IMG/VR virus record: IMGVR_UViG_3300035181_000656
Span: 1-32,391 of that record
DNA from: a virus
Length of the DNA stretch: 32,391 bases
Reading direction: 5' to 3' (one strand)
Made by a program: the position numbers and the translations under genes. Under the pieces are notes generated by a model. That model was not told where the DNA came from. It made no database searches and was given only the letters and a program-made list of their open reading frames with translations. The number at the start of each line of letters is the position of its first letter. Positions within the stretch are counted from its first letter, which is position 1. This document shows positions 1-7,644 of the stretch, in pieces.

Positions 1-1
1 G

Positions 2-559
2 GTAACAGCAAGTAAAACGCTGTTTGGTTATCACGCTGGCAGCACAACTTTTTACGCTAACTTGTTAACAGATACAGCTGGCACGGCAACAGCAGGTACT
101 GAATTTTCCCTAAATGGATTTTCTGCGACCCTCAGCGGCCTTGCGGGACTTGTTGCCTCTGGAAACTCTGCTCGTATTTTGTATGGGAATAGCACGCAGC
201 AAATACAAGCAACTTTCGACTGTTCAGGGGCATCCCCTACGTTGTCAAGCACGGTTTTAACCTTCTTTACTTCTTTAGCAATAGCAGCAGTCACAGCGTC
301 TGATGCCTATGGCATACGAGCACCAAGGTTGCAGTTTGCCGGAGCAACCGTCACTAACGTACCCGCAAACAATACCCAGACACTTGCTACTGTAACTACG
401 GCAAATTCAATAAGAGCTGTAGTGCCAATGATGATCGGTATATCCGCTGCATCTGGAGCACCCACGGGAGTCGTCGTCGCTGCAAATGAGTCTATCTTGG
501 CAAATGCAGTCAGCAGTACCAATGGATTCACCATCAACCGCATCGAGGCCGCAGCATGA
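2..559 (+). CDS. Tail-fibre-like structural protein, 3' part only
   Basis: The reading frame is open from base 2, so the gene begins upstream of the window and only its C-terminal ~185 residues are seen; the TTG at 62 is probably internal. The visible part is rich in Ala, Thr, Ser, Val and Asn, with no charged clusters, no membrane segment and no cysteine pattern. This low-charge beta-rich composition is typical of phage tail fibres, appendages and surface proteins. Its style resembles the protein at 31441-32106 at the other end of the window, though I cannot claim homology. It stops in an ATGA overlap with the next gene. The structural assignment is inference from composition and position. 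Confidence 0.55.
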   Translation, partial: VTASKTLFGYHAGSTTFYANLLTDTAGTATAGTEFSLNGFSATLSGLAGLVASGNSARILYGNSTQQIQATFDCSGASPTLSSTVLTFFTSLAIAAVTASDAYGIRAPRLQFAGATVTNVPANNTQTLATVTTANSIRAVVPMMIGISAASGAPTGVVVAANESILANAVSSTNGFTINRIEAAA

Positions 560-975
560 AAGCCCTAATCACAGCAGCAGGGCAGTACGGCCCTTTCACA
601 TCCATCGAGCAAACCGCAGATCGTTGGGTGTGCGATGGTGCGGAGTTTCAATTTAGCGTGATTGGTGATGCGACGATTGGGGAGTGGGTTGCACCACCAC
701 CAGCACTCCCGACAGTGGACGAGTACACAAACGCTCTTACCTCTATGTTAGACAAAGAAGCGCAGAGTCATATGTATGATGACCGTATATCTTGTGCTTT
801 ACGTGCTGGTTATCCCGGTCCATTTCATGCTGAGGGTGTGGCGTTTGCGATGTGGATGGATGGATGCAACGCACAAGCCTACACGCTCATGGCACAGGTT
901 CAGGCGAGTACTGCTCCACAACCTACGATGGAACAGTTTCTTGCAATCTTTCCAAAGATGGTGTGGCCCACATGA
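556..975 (+). CDS. Putative tail-fibre assembly / tail accessory protein
   Basis: A 139-residue protein that starts in an ATGA overlap with the tail-fibre-like gene and ends in an ATGA overlap with the next one. Its N-terminal half is short beta-type sequence (WVCDGAEFQF). The C-terminal half, around residues 55-135, is helical with a YTNALTSMLDKEAQ segment, a YDDRISC segment and a closing PTMEQFLAIFP. This plan (N-terminal beta region, C-terminal helical region with a conserved aromatic-proline end) is common in small proteins encoded just after tail fibres, including tail-fibre assembly chaperones and DUF4376-like proteins. The function rests on position and general pattern only. Confidence 0.6.
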   Translation: MKALITAAGQYGPFTSIEQTADRWVCDGAEFQFSVIGDATIGEWVAPPPALPTVDEYTNALTSMLDKEAQSHMYDDRISCALRAGYPGPFHAEGVAFAMWMDGCNAQAYTLMAQVQASTAPQPTMEQFLAIFPKMVWPT

Positions 976-1187
976 TTCTAGCGTGGATAGTCAGGGCTGA
1001 CATCAGGGTCATGGGTTGGCTGAATGGCAAGCCCAATGAGACGCTATCCTCCGCTGCATGGAACGCACACCTGAGCAATGTCTGGTGGGGATGGACATAC
1101 CTTGTGATCGATCTGTTGCTGTACGCGTTTGAACGCGACCACTGCCGCAAGGACTGGGAGTACCGGAAGGAAATATATGCAGATTGA
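972..1187 (+). CDS. Small membrane-associated protein of the lysis block
   Basis: A 71-residue protein starting in an ATGA overlap; a longer version from 852 would run inside the upstream gene and is not supported. It carries the segment GKPNETLSSAAWNA (about residues 19-32), one hydrophobic stretch WWGWTYLVIDLLLYAF (about 38-53), and a charged tail starting ERDHCRK. Small proteins with a G(K/E)P-ETLS segment and a DHCR tail are recurrent next to lysis genes in proteobacterial phages and have no established function. It overlaps the peptidase gene by 11 bp. A holin or spanin-like role is possible but not shown. Confidence 0.7.
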   Translation: MILAWIVRADIRVMGWLNGKPNETLSSAAWNAHLSNVWWGWTYLVIDLLLYAFERDHCRKDWEYRKEIYAD

Positions 1188-2190
1188 GAAGTTCGCACCA
1201 GGAATCGACTGGAGACCTATCGGGACGCCAGTTGTCGATCAAGGGAACTATGGCGACTGCCAGTCATGGGCCAGCAAGGAAGCACTCGACCTCGCGTTCA
1301 AGCGCGACGGTAAGCTGTCTGACTTCTCAGTGTGCTATCTGTACTACTGGTACCAGAAGCTTGCTGGTACGTCTGGGACGTACAGTGGTGGGTTCCCTGA
1401 CCAGCTTGCTCAAATCCTGAACGCCAACGGCTGCGCGAATAGCACAGAGTGGCCCTTTGATACGACCCACTACGGAGAAGTCCCCCCAGACGCCGTACAG
1501 GCAGACGCCAAGACCTTGGTTCCTGCTGGGACTGTTTTGACCACAGGTCTCGGTGTGAATCTTGCAGCCATCAAGCGCTCTCTGAACCAAGGTGCCCCCG
1601 TCATCCTCGTTATAAACGATACCGAGGCATTCCACGGGGTTACCGGGCCACTAGAAACTCACGCGTGGGACTTGAATAGCAACTACATGGGTCAGCATGT
1701 CATGTGTGCTCATGGCTACACTGAGTCTGGACGACTGATCGCCAAGCAGACATGGGGTGACTGGTGGGGCGACAAGGGGTATGTAGGCATCCCCTTTGAA
1801 TACCTGCCAAAGATGCTAGTCAGTGCGATGGGCTTCTCTAAGCTCCCCGTGGCGCTACATGCTGACCCAGCATACGTCCCCTACGGCATTCCTACGTTCA
1901 ACTCGGGTACACAGATTCTGGAACTACCTCAAGTCGCTTGGATTGAGAATCCATTCGCTGGTGCGAAGTTCTTCAAGAACGTTCGCATCAAGATTGTATC
2001 TAGCGCTGGGGACGCAACGCCGAACTCGCCCAAGTTCAACTCAGCGTTCGGCACGAACTACATCATCCGTACCAACATGGCCGGACTATCAGAGGTGGGC
2101 TTCCCACAGTTGATATTCGACGGTGTTCTGTACTACAATGTCCACGTCACTAACCCTAACCTCGATCTAATTTCCGCGGAGCCAGAATGA
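1177..2190 (+). CDS. Papain-like (C1) cysteine peptidase
   Basis: 337 residues from the ATG at 1177, which has GGAAGG six bases upstream; an earlier in-frame start at 1129 lies inside the previous gene. Residues 22-32 read QGNYGDCQSWA, matching the papain-family oxyanion Gln (Q22) and nucleophile Cys (C28). Residues 173-181 (QHVMCAHGY) supply the catalytic His (H174). The usual KNSWG...WG..GY block is present as KQTWGDWWGDKGY (190-202), so the catalytic Asn position holds Gln (Q191). Residues ~210-337 form a beta-rich C-terminal part I do not recognise. No signal peptide or membrane segment is visible. It lies inside the lysis operon, ending in an ATGA overlap with the small holin. It could cleave peptides in the envelope or act on virion proteins. 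Confidence 0.85.
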   Translation: MQIEKFAPGIDWRPIGTPVVDQGNYGDCQSWASKEALDLAFKRDGKLSDFSVCYLYYWYQKLAGTSGTYSGGFPDQLAQILNANGCANSTEWPFDTTHYGEVPPDAVQADAKTLVPAGTVLTTGLGVNLAAIKRSLNQGAPVILVINDTEAFHGVTGPLETHAWDLNSNYMGQHVMCAHGYTESGRLIAKQTWGDWWGDKGYVGIPFEYLPKMLVSAMGFSKLPVALHADPAYVPYGIPTFNSGTQILELPQVAWIENPFAGAKFFKNVRIKIVSSAGDATPNSPKFNSAFGTNYIIRTNMAGLSEVGFPQLIFDGVLYYNVHVTNPNLDLISAEPE

Positions 2191-2372
2191 GTCAAGGCCA
2201 AACTGTTGATCACCCTGTACTAAAAGCTGCGTCCGCGTGGGTAGCCGCTTGGCTCGCAGACCTCAACATTCATTCTTGGGGTGACGTAGCCGCGATGTTG
2301 GCTGCTGCGTACTCATTTCTGCTGATTATTGAGTGGGTGTGGAAGCGCTTCTTCAGAAAGCCGCGCAAGTGA
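2187..2372 (+). CDS. Small holin
   Basis: 61 residues beginning in an ATGA overlap with the peptidase gene. A short polar N-terminus is followed by amphipathic sequence (HPVLKAASAWVAAWLADLNI), a hydrophobic segment AAMLAAAYSFLLIIEWVW (about 36-53) and a strongly basic C-terminus KRFFRKPRK. This resembles small proteobacterial-phage holins with a LKA.SAWVA..LA...IHSW.D N-terminal part and a basic tail. As a holin it would collect in the inner membrane and open it at lysis time. Its end overlaps the endolysin start (GTGA), the classic holin-endolysin pairing. Whether the N-terminal segment also enters the membrane cannot be decided here. Confidence 0.8.
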   Translation: MSQGQTVDHPVLKAASAWVAAWLADLNIHSWGDVAAMLAAAYSFLLIIEWVWKRFFRKPRK

Positions 2373-2776
2373 TCACCTCGCAGCAATACTTCGGCATCTG
2401 GATGTTCCATCCAGATGCTACCCCTGAGCGCATGATCAATGCCAATGAACTGCTCGGGAGAGTGGAGAGGGTCATGGACCGACTTGAGGAGATGGGAGTG
2501 GTGTTCAGGACCAACCCAGCCACTAAGTCTCAGGTCAGCGGCCAGACCTTTGGAGGCTTCCGTCCTCAGGACTGCCCCCAAGGTGCGCCCAACTCCAGTC
2601 ACAAGGAGGGGCAAGCTGTCGACATCTACGACCCCTTCAATGAGATCGATGGGGTCATTACAGACGATCTCCTCACCCAGTTCGACCTCTACCGCGAGCA
2701 CCCAGACTCCACCCCCAACTGGTGCCACCTCACAACTCGTCCTCCACACTCAGGTCATAGGAGCTTCCTGCCATGA
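2369..2776 (+). CDS. Endolysin, M15-family peptidase (D,D- or L,D-endopeptidase type)
   Basis: 135 residues from the GTG at 2369 (GTGA overlap with the holin stop); another GTG at 2333 lies inside the holin gene. The central block SSHKEGQAVDIY (76-87) is the SxHxxGxAxD signature of M15/VanY-like zinc peptidases, and WCHLTT (118-123) gives the third ligand. Probable zinc ligands are H78, D85 and H120. GGFRPQ (62-67) matches the substrate-binding Arg region of the family. No separate cell-wall-binding domain is present. The enzyme would cut peptide cross-links or stem peptides of peptidoglycan after the holin opens the inner membrane. It ends in an ATGA overlap with the second holin. Confidence 0.88.
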   Translation: MITSQQYFGIWMFHPDATPERMINANELLGRVERVMDRLEEMGVVFRTNPATKSQVSGQTFGGFRPQDCPQGAPNSSHKEGQAVDIYDPFNEIDGVITDDLLTQFDLYREHPDSTPNWCHLTTRPPHSGHRSFLP

Positions 2777-3288
2777 ACGAAATACTCGCTAGCCTAGCCC
2801 CCACTCTCGCATCTGCTATCTTGGGGCCTCTGGGCGGGGTGGCAGTGTCGGCCATCGGTAAGGTATTTGGTATTGACTCTGCCACTACAACTGACATCAC
2901 GAAGGCGTTCCAGGATGGTAAGCTCACTCCTGACCAGCTTACCCAGCTCAAGGAATTGGAACTGAAGTATCAGGCCGACGAGAAAGAACGTGGCTTTCGG
3001 TACTCAGAGCTCGAGTTCAAGGATACGTCCGACGCTCGTAACATGCAGGTCCTCACTCACAGCAATATTCCCCCTCTGCTGTCAGTGCTGGTAACCACGG
3101 GCTTCTTCGGCATTCTTATCTTCATGGTTACTAACCAGAACTACAAACCCACAGAACCTCTACTGGTTATGCTGGGGTCTCTGGGTACGGCCTGGACTAT
3201 GATTATTGGCTTCTACTTTGGCTCTAGCCACGGTAGCCAAAGTAAGGACGTATTGCTGGCGGCTAGCACCCCACAAAGCCAAAAGTAA
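2773..3288 (+). CDS. 3TM-type holin (GTA_holin_3TM-like)
   Basis: 171 residues from the ATGA overlap with the endolysin. It has an N-terminal hydrophobic stretch (residues 4-34, Ala/Leu/Gly-rich), a charged middle (LTPDQLTQLKELELKYQADE, then a DARNMQ segment), and two clear membrane segments near 96-117 and 130-150, the last followed by FYFGSSHGSQSKD. This order, including the DARN motif and the FYFGSS-GS-K ending, matches the 3TM holin family first described from gene transfer agents. With the small protein at 2187 the phage would have two holin-like proteins around one endolysin. One may act as antiholin or pinholin. Stop is TAA, just before the terminator hairpins. Confidence 0.85.
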   Translation: MNEILASLAPTLASAILGPLGGVAVSAIGKVFGIDSATTTDITKAFQDGKLTPDQLTQLKELELKYQADEKERGFRYSELEFKDTSDARNMQVLTHSNIPPLLSVLVTTGFFGILIFMVTNQNYKPTEPLLVMLGSLGTAWTMIIGFYFGSSHGSQSKDVLLAASTPQSQK

Positions 3289-3303
3289 AGCCTTCAGAAG
3301 TGG

Positions 3304-3357
3304 CTACGCGCCCATCGGGGCGCGTAGTTAAGGGGTAGGGTGCGGGCAGTGCCCGCA
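3304..3357. terminator. Two hairpins between converging gene blocks
   Basis: First hairpin: CTACGCGCCC (3304-3313), loop ATCG, GGGCGCGTAG (3318-3327), a perfect 10-bp stem. Second: TGCGGGC (3341-3347), loop AGT, GCCCGCA (3351-3357). They lie between the plus-strand lysis genes and the minus-strand ligase gene, so they probably stop transcription from both sides. Neither is followed by a good T-run, so termination may be weak or the stems may mainly protect 3' ends. Confidence 0.6.
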
Positions 3358-3362
3358 AGCGC

Positions 3363-4238
3363 CTACAGCCCCGGTGGACGTAGTCCCAGGAACACCGGGA
3401 AGCGGGGGCGGGCATCACTACCCATTGGGAAGTACTTGAACTTTACCACCTGCCCCATCAGAGTGTCGCGGTGCGCCCAGAACCAGTCTCGGTCAGAGTC
3501 GGTAAACCCGGTTCCGATGTTGAACTCGATGCCCTTGTATTTTCCATTGGCACCCTTGACCAACAGAGCTCCGAGATCTCCGCGTCCCACCATGTTTTCA
3601 GCATGACTTGACCGCTCAGTATGTCCCAAGGCATTGACTGTGGCTTCGTTTGCGTTGTGCATCCGTTCCTCAAACCCGACGATTTCTGCTTCTGCATCCT
3701 CAAACCTCTTTACCTTCAATAGTGAACCTTCGCGCACGGTGGCGCGGCCTTCCTTGTAGGGTCCGTCCATAGACCTGACCATCACCCCTTCGTACCCGGC
3801 TTCGAGCGCCGTCTCTTCGTAGCGTCGCAGCGCGGGGTGGCTATCAATTACTACGTGGTGGACAATCTTGATGCCCGCAAAGTCACGGCAGGTGCGGACC
3901 AAGCGATCGTACCTTTGGTGGAATGGTGTGTTCTTAACTTGACAATCAAACACCCAGAACTGAACATCAGGTTCTCCGGCGTAAGAACTCACTGCTGAGG
4001 TCGTACGTCTAAAGACGGTACTGTCGTGCTCCCCCAGTATCAACTCACCGTCCAGGCCATTGTACATGGGGTTCGCAAAGGTTTCTTGTATCCATCGGTT
4101 CCGGATAGGCTTCAAGTTACGGGATACGAGGACCCCGTCATGAACTATAGCTCGGATACCGTCCAGCTTGGGGCTAGCCATCAGGGGGTAGGACAAAAGT
4201 GTGATATCGTCACACGTAGCACTCAACATCGGTTTCAT
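3363..4238 (-). CDS. ATP-dependent DNA ligase
   Basis: 291 residues; the ATG at 4238 has AAGGAGAAC upstream. The nucleotidyltransferase motifs are in order: motif I SPKLDGIR with the lysine to be adenylylated at K24, LDGELILG (62-69), FWVFD (94-98), motif IV EGVMVR (150-155) and motif V LLKVKR (173-178). The rest is an OB-fold-sized C-terminal domain ending GQVVKFKYFP... The size is that of a compact phage ligase with no zinc or BRCT domains. It would seal nicks during phage replication and repair using ATP. It is the last gene of the accessory operon and is coupled to a tiny upstream ORF through TGATG. Confidence 0.95.
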   Translation of the reverse strand: MKPMLSATCDDITLLSYPLMASPKLDGIRAIVHDGVLVSRNLKPIRNRWIQETFANPMYNGLDGELILGEHDSTVFRRTTSAVSSYAGEPDVQFWVFDCQVKNTPFHQRYDRLVRTCRDFAGIKIVHHVVIDSHPALRRYEETALEAGYEGVMVRSMDGPYKEGRATVREGSLLKVKRFEDAEAEIVGFEERMHNANEATVNALGHTERSSHAENMVGRGDLGALLVKGANGKYKGIEFNIGTGFTDSDRDWFWAHRDTLMGQVVKFKYFPMGSDARPRFPVFLGLRPPGL

Positions 4239-4300
4239 CAGTTCTCCTTGGTTAAATTCTGTGCCTGCTCTGCGATTTGGGATTGTAGTTGTGGGGTCAT
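4238..4300 (-). CDS. 20-residue coupled mini-ORF
   Basis: A very short ORF (MTPQLQSQIAEQAQNLTKEN) that begins in an ATGA overlap with the zinc-ribbon gene and ends in a TGATG overlap with the ligase start. Perfect coupling on both sides suggests it is translated, at least to carry ribosomes to the ligase. Its own last codons contain the ligase ribosome-binding site (AAGGAG). It shares a 15-bp segment (4260-4274) with two other places in this operon, so it could also be a remnant of a larger module. No function is assigned. Confidence 0.45.
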   Translation of the reverse strand: MTPQLQSQIAEQAQNLTKEN

Positions 4301-4479
4301 GATGTTACATACGCCTCACGCTGGCAGACGGGGCAGTTGATAGTGAGGTAGTCCCCGTCACGCTGATCGGAATGAAACTTTGCTTCTTTTCTTGCAAATT
4401 CATAGACGGTTTTGCAGTGCCCGCACTTGTTCCGGTAAACCTTGTCCTCTGGCCTATCACCGTATTCTATGATCTTCAT
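4297..4479 (-). CDS. Small zinc-ribbon protein
   Basis: 60 residues with two CxxC pairs, CGHC (19-22) and CPVC (49-52), separated by a short charged stretch; this is the spacing of a zinc ribbon. Such small proteins in phages often bind DNA, RNA or host proteins, but nothing here shows which. The start has AAAGGG upstream. The stop overlaps the mini-ORF at 4300 (ATGA), and the start overlaps a stop in another frame (TGA 4476-4478). Confidence 0.7.
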   Translation of the reverse strand: MKIIEYGDRPEDKVYRNKCGHCKTVYEFARKEAKFHSDQRDGDYLTINCPVCQREAYVTS

Positions 4480-4576
4480 ACAGTCCCTTTCTGCACCTGC
4501 TCTGCGTCCTCAAGGCTAAAGCCACTCTGCTCCTTTGTGCCACTTCTGCATGCCGTAGTTTTACTCTTGTATTCAT
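4457..4576 (-). CDS. Possible 39-residue basic peptide, uncertain
   Basis: The ATG at 4576 overlaps the previous stop (ATGA) and has a strong GGAGGAC ribosome-binding site, but the resulting peptide (Arg-rich, starting MNTRVKLRHAEVAQRSR) has no recognisable pattern and overlaps the zinc-ribbon gene by 23 bp. Another frame across the same bases ends SLEDAEQVQKGTV in an ATGA overlap with the zinc-ribbon start but has no start codon of its own. The two frames together look like one short gene broken by a frameshift. Treat as doubtful. Confidence 0.3.
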   Translation of the reverse strand: MNTRVKLRHAEVAQRSRVALALRTQSRCRKGLYEDHRIR

Positions 4577-4884
4577 TCCGTCCTCCATAGCACCAACTTA
4601 GGTTCGGGTTGATATTGGTCTCCGTTAGTACATACGCCGCCTTCTTTGGTAAAGTGACAGCGGTAATCTCCGGTAAATTGCGACCAGTAGAACTGCCGGC
4701 AAGTCCGGCAGTCGGGTGCTGGTGGTTTCCCAAGCTCAACCACATAAACTTCACCGTCAATCAACCTGCGTATGTCACTCGCTAATCTGTCAGATTGGTT
4801 CATGTTGGCAATGGCGCGGTGCACATCAATCTCGCAGTTCTTTGCGAATGCGTGGAGTTGCTTAATCTCTTGGTCTTTAGTCAT
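4573..4884 (-). CDS. Cys-containing accessory protein
   Basis: 103 residues, start in an ATGA overlap with the upstream gene and AAGGACAAG as ribosome-binding site. Residues 1-55 are helical (KDQEIKQLHAFAKNCEIDVHRAIAN). The C-terminal part holds four cysteines (CRTCRQFYW, YRCHFT, GVCTNG), a possible small zinc-binding knuckle that recurs at the ends of short phage proteins. No enzyme motif is visible. It is part of the ATGA-linked accessory chain and its role is unknown. Confidence 0.7.
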   Translation of the reverse strand: MTKDQEIKQLHAFAKNCEIDVHRAIANMNQSDRLASDIRRLIDGEVYVVELGKPPAPDCRTCRQFYWSQFTGDYRCHFTKEGGVCTNGDQYQPEPKLVLWRTE

Positions 4885-5140
4885 GGCTTGTCCTTTGCGT
4901 GAGTAATGGCTTTATTAAGCAGTGCTACATTAGTAAAGAAGACACTACCGTCGCGGTGAACTATTCCACCAACAGCGCGCACATCGTCATTGGTTAGCTC
5001 TATTGCTTCGGCTGGTTGCGCTACTGGTTGTGCCCGTAGTGCGGCTAGGGCTTTACGGGCAATTCCAGCTTGAGTGTCTTCGCCAAACTCGTTGAACAGA
5101 GAAATCTTCTCCAGCGCCATCAATTCTTCGCGTGTACTAG

Positions 5141-5144
<4 letters not shown>
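4881..5144 (-). CDS. Accessory protein of unknown function
   Basis: 87 residues starting at the ATG of an ATGA overlap (GGGAGCGAG upstream); a longer start at 5195 would lie inside the previous gene. It has an N-terminal helix (MTSTREELMALEKISLF), the linker AALRAQPVAQPAEAIE shared in style with other genes of this block, and a C-terminal segment IELTNDDVRAVGGIVHRDGSVFFTNVALLNKAI. The modular N-terminus plus Ala/Gln/Pro linker plus short domain recalls the shuffled Ea22-like proteins of temperate and lytic phages. Function unknown. Confidence 0.7.
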
Positions 5145-5677
<533 letters not shown>

Positions 5678-5718
5678 GGGGCTTCCTTCCGCCGTCACCG
5701 GCATAACATTTCACTCAT

Positions 5719-5739
5719 GGCGGGCGTGCTACGCCCGCC
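5719..5739 (-). terminator. 9-bp hairpin after the 363-residue gene
   Basis: GGCGGGCGT (5719-5727), loop GCT, ACGCCCGCC (5731-5739): a perfect 9-bp stem eight bases after the stop of the upstream gene on the minus strand. There is no T-run, so it may be a weak terminator or an mRNA-stabilising stem inside the operon. Confidence 0.45.
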
Positions 5740-5746
5740 GCATACT

Positions 5747-6838
5747 TCAGGCGCTATGCGCCTGCTCTGCGGTAGCGATGGCAATACTATTCTTTTCGCA
5801 AATGTCTGCAATGTAGGCAATGGTGCCACCAGCATTGGCTATTCGTATGCGTGAGTCCGCTACATCATCTGAATCACATAATTCGGATGCATATTGATGT
5901 AGCCAGTCAGTTATTGCAATCTGAGCTTTCTTGCACGAATCCAGCAGCGCGACATTTACTGGTTGCTGCGCTACTGGTTGGGCATCCAGTGCTGCCCGTG
6001 CAATCATGTTGCCGTCGCTGTTTCCGTAGTGTTCCCCGTTGCCGAGTCGCGCCAGTTTTTTCAACGCTTCCACCAGCACCTGATTGACTGGCTCCCGAGG
6101 TGGGGAGGGTGGGGCGTTTGCAGCGAGACACTGGTGCCAAATATGTTTTGCAAGCCTTGTGTATGAACCCAAATCAATGCCGAAAGCCATGGCAGATTCA
6201 TAGGCAGACCGTGCGAAGTCCTCAACTTCTGATTCGCCAAGTGTTAAAGCTTCCCGCACCTCCGGTTGCTGCGCGTACCCATTCGCCTGATTCGTCAGAT
6301 TTGAAAACTGGCGTGTATCGTACGGTTGCTGCGCTGGCTGTGCGCCCGCTGCGAGGTATAGTGGTGTAATCTTCCAGCCGATGCATGGCCCTGTGTTGGT
6401 GGACAACTGGCGCTCTTGACCAATATTGAATGTCCCATCAGGTTCCCACAAATACTCAAAGGGCTCCTGCCCCGTCGGCGCATCCAATTCCTTCACACGG
6501 TCTGCCTGTGCTGTGGCCTGATAGCCCGCAAGTCGCTCGTACTTTTCGCCAGTGGTGTGCCCATCCCACTCGCCTTGATACTCGGGCAAGTGGTCGAACA
6601 GGTGCGCTTGGCTGTCGTGGTAGTGCCAGCTTGCTTGTCCTGTCGGTAGGTCAATGTAGACGCAGCCGTGCCAGTCCTCCGACCAGCCTTCGATAGCAGT
6701 CTTTTTCTTGCCAGCGGGGAATACTTTGGACAGCAGCGCGACCAGATTATTGCGCTCCCAGTAAGCGCCGTCTTTGGCGTTGCGTTGCGCTTCCAGTTCG
6801 TCTTCCTGTGCTGTGAGTGCATCTGCCGCGTTACCCAT
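5747..6838 (-). CDS. Modular accessory protein with WDGHTT domain
   Basis: 363 residues if started at the ATG at 6838, which lacks a clear ribosome-binding site. Residues ~1-105 contain YWERNNLVALLSKVFP, HGCVYIDLPTGQASWHYHDSQ and EWDGHTTGEKYERL, a domain that recurs in phage accessory proteins. The middle has EPFEYLWEPDGTFNIG. The C-terminal part has PVNVALLDSCKKAQIAITDWLHQYASELC followed by IANAGGTIAYI, again a recurring module, joined by Ala/Gln/Pro linkers. No catalytic motif is recognised. Just upstream the same frame is open but carries an in-frame TAA (see the next entry), so this may be the translated remainder of a longer protein. Confidence 0.65.
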   Translation of the reverse strand: MGNAADALTAQEDELEAQRNAKDGAYWERNNLVALLSKVFPAGKKKTAIEGWSEDWHGCVYIDLPTGQASWHYHDSQAHLFDHLPEYQGEWDGHTTGEKYERLAGYQATAQADRVKELDAPTGQEPFEYLWEPDGTFNIGQERQLSTNTGPCIGWKITPLYLAAGAQPAQQPYDTRQFSNLTNQANGYAQQPEVREALTLGESEVEDFARSAYESAMAFGIDLGSYTRLAKHIWHQCLAANAPPSPPREPVNQVLVEALKKLARLGNGEHYGNSDGNMIARAALDAQPVAQQPVNVALLDSCKKAQIAITDWLHQYASELCDSDDVADSRIRIANAGGTIAYIADICEKNSIAIATAEQAHSA

Positions 6839-6868
6839 CAGGTTTACAACGGCTAGAGTTCCGTCTAG

Positions 6869-6916
6869 TTAATCGGTTTGGTTGCGTAACCGTTCTATCA
6901 ATTCTTCAACCTTCAT
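6869..6916 (-). pseudogene. Original 5' end of the preceding gene, cut off by TAA
   Basis: The ATG at 6916 has an excellent ribosome-binding site (AAGGAGAT) and encodes MKVEELIERLRNQTD before a TAA at 6869-6871. After the TAA the same frame continues LDGTLAVVNL and reaches the ATG at 6838 with no further stop. The 78-base distance keeps frame exactly. The likeliest reading is a nonsense change (for example CAA to TAA) in a gene that once started at 6916, giving a coiled-coil N-terminus. Reinitiation at 6838 may rescue translation. TAA ends other genes here normally, so a changed genetic code is unlikely. Confidence 0.6.
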
Positions 6917-7235
6917 TTGAATCTCCTTGTATTGCGTAGAGTTTGACGCGCTGGTTCACCCCGCGCAGTTTGTCACCTTCATTATTTGGTGAGTACAGCA
7001 GGATTTCTCGACACCATTCAGAGCCCTCTGGACTTGGCTTGAACTGGTTTGGGTGCAATTGAGCAACAACCCCAACACCCCGCGCGTTGTCGAGGATGGC
7101 GAGGGCGTTGCAAACATTGCGGTATTTATCTGTACCCGGCATCAGTACCTTTTCGCAAAGGTCTTGCGCTTGCTTCAAAGCCTCATGCACCTTGGCAACA
7201 TCGGAGGCGGGTAGCAGGTAGTGGGCGGAGGTCAT
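6906..7235 (-). CDS. Accessory protein, paralogue of 7641-7922
   Basis: 109 residues from the ATG at 7235, four bases after the upstream TAA; the longer start at 7304 lies inside the upstream gene. It opens MTSAHYLLPASDVAKVHEAL, has ALAILDNARGVGVVAQL in the middle, and ends KLYAIQGDSNEG. All three blocks recur in the protein at 7641-7922, with an inserted charged stretch between the second and third blocks here (SEWCREILLYSPNNEGDK). Function unknown. Its stop overlaps the interrupted reading frame at 6916 by 11 bp. Confidence 0.7.
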   Translation of the reverse strand: MTSAHYLLPASDVAKVHEALKQAQDLCEKVLMPGTDKYRNVCNALAILDNARGVGVVAQLHPNQFKPSPEGSEWCREILLYSPNNEGDKLRGVNQRVKLYAIQGDSNEG

Positions 7236-7239
7236 GCTG

Positions 7240-7644
7240 TTACCTGAAAGTAATAAAGCCAAAAGACAACGCACCAAACCGCACGCCATTGCCAGTTTCT
7301 CCACGAACGAACACTTCTTCGTTACCGTTTATGCCCACGACCTTTGTGCCATTCGGGATGTAGTCATACCACTCGGCAGGAAATAACCAGTGAATTCCTT
7401 TGGCGTCGTCTTCCCATACCTGAAAGCCCATCTGATGAACCCGAGCAAGCGGCAGCTTTCCAAGGTTGTTCCATTCGTCGGGAGTTAGGTTAGGCGCAGA
7501 TACTTGAGCGTCATCAGTCCTGTGAAACGGAGGCGTCACAATTTCCAGCTTGTCTCCATGCGGCAAACCAATCGCCGCAGCAAAGTCTTCTGCAAATGTT
7601 GGTGATCCCATGTCAGGCATGGGCGTGTCTTCGGGTAGGTTCAT
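7240..7644 (-). CDS. Conserved phage accessory protein
   Basis: 134 residues, start in an ATGA overlap with the upstream gene and AAGGAGAGAG as ribosome-binding site. A short acidic N-terminus is followed by a compact beta-rich part: VHQMGFQVWEDDAKGIHWLFPAEWYDYIPNGTKVVGINGNEEVF, ending GETGNGVRFGALSFGFITFR. The FPAEWY...IP.G and RFG-L-GF elements recur in small proteins of other phages. No enzyme motif or cysteine cluster is seen; the function is unknown. It sits between the two paralogues. Confidence 0.7.
   Translation of the reverse strand: MNLPEDTPMPDMGSPTFAEDFAAAIGLPHGDKLEIVTPPFHRTDDAQVSAPNLTPDEWNNLGKLPLARVHQMGFQVWEDDAKGIHWLFPAEWYDYIPNGTKVVGINGNEEVFVRGETGNGVRFGALSFGFITFR

Noticed and set aside
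6869-6871. Stop-codon reassignment (TAA as sense) explaining the interrupted gene
   Set aside because: TAA, TAG and TGA all end other genes here (for example TAA at 3286, TAG at 22594), and no other conserved gene has an internal stop.
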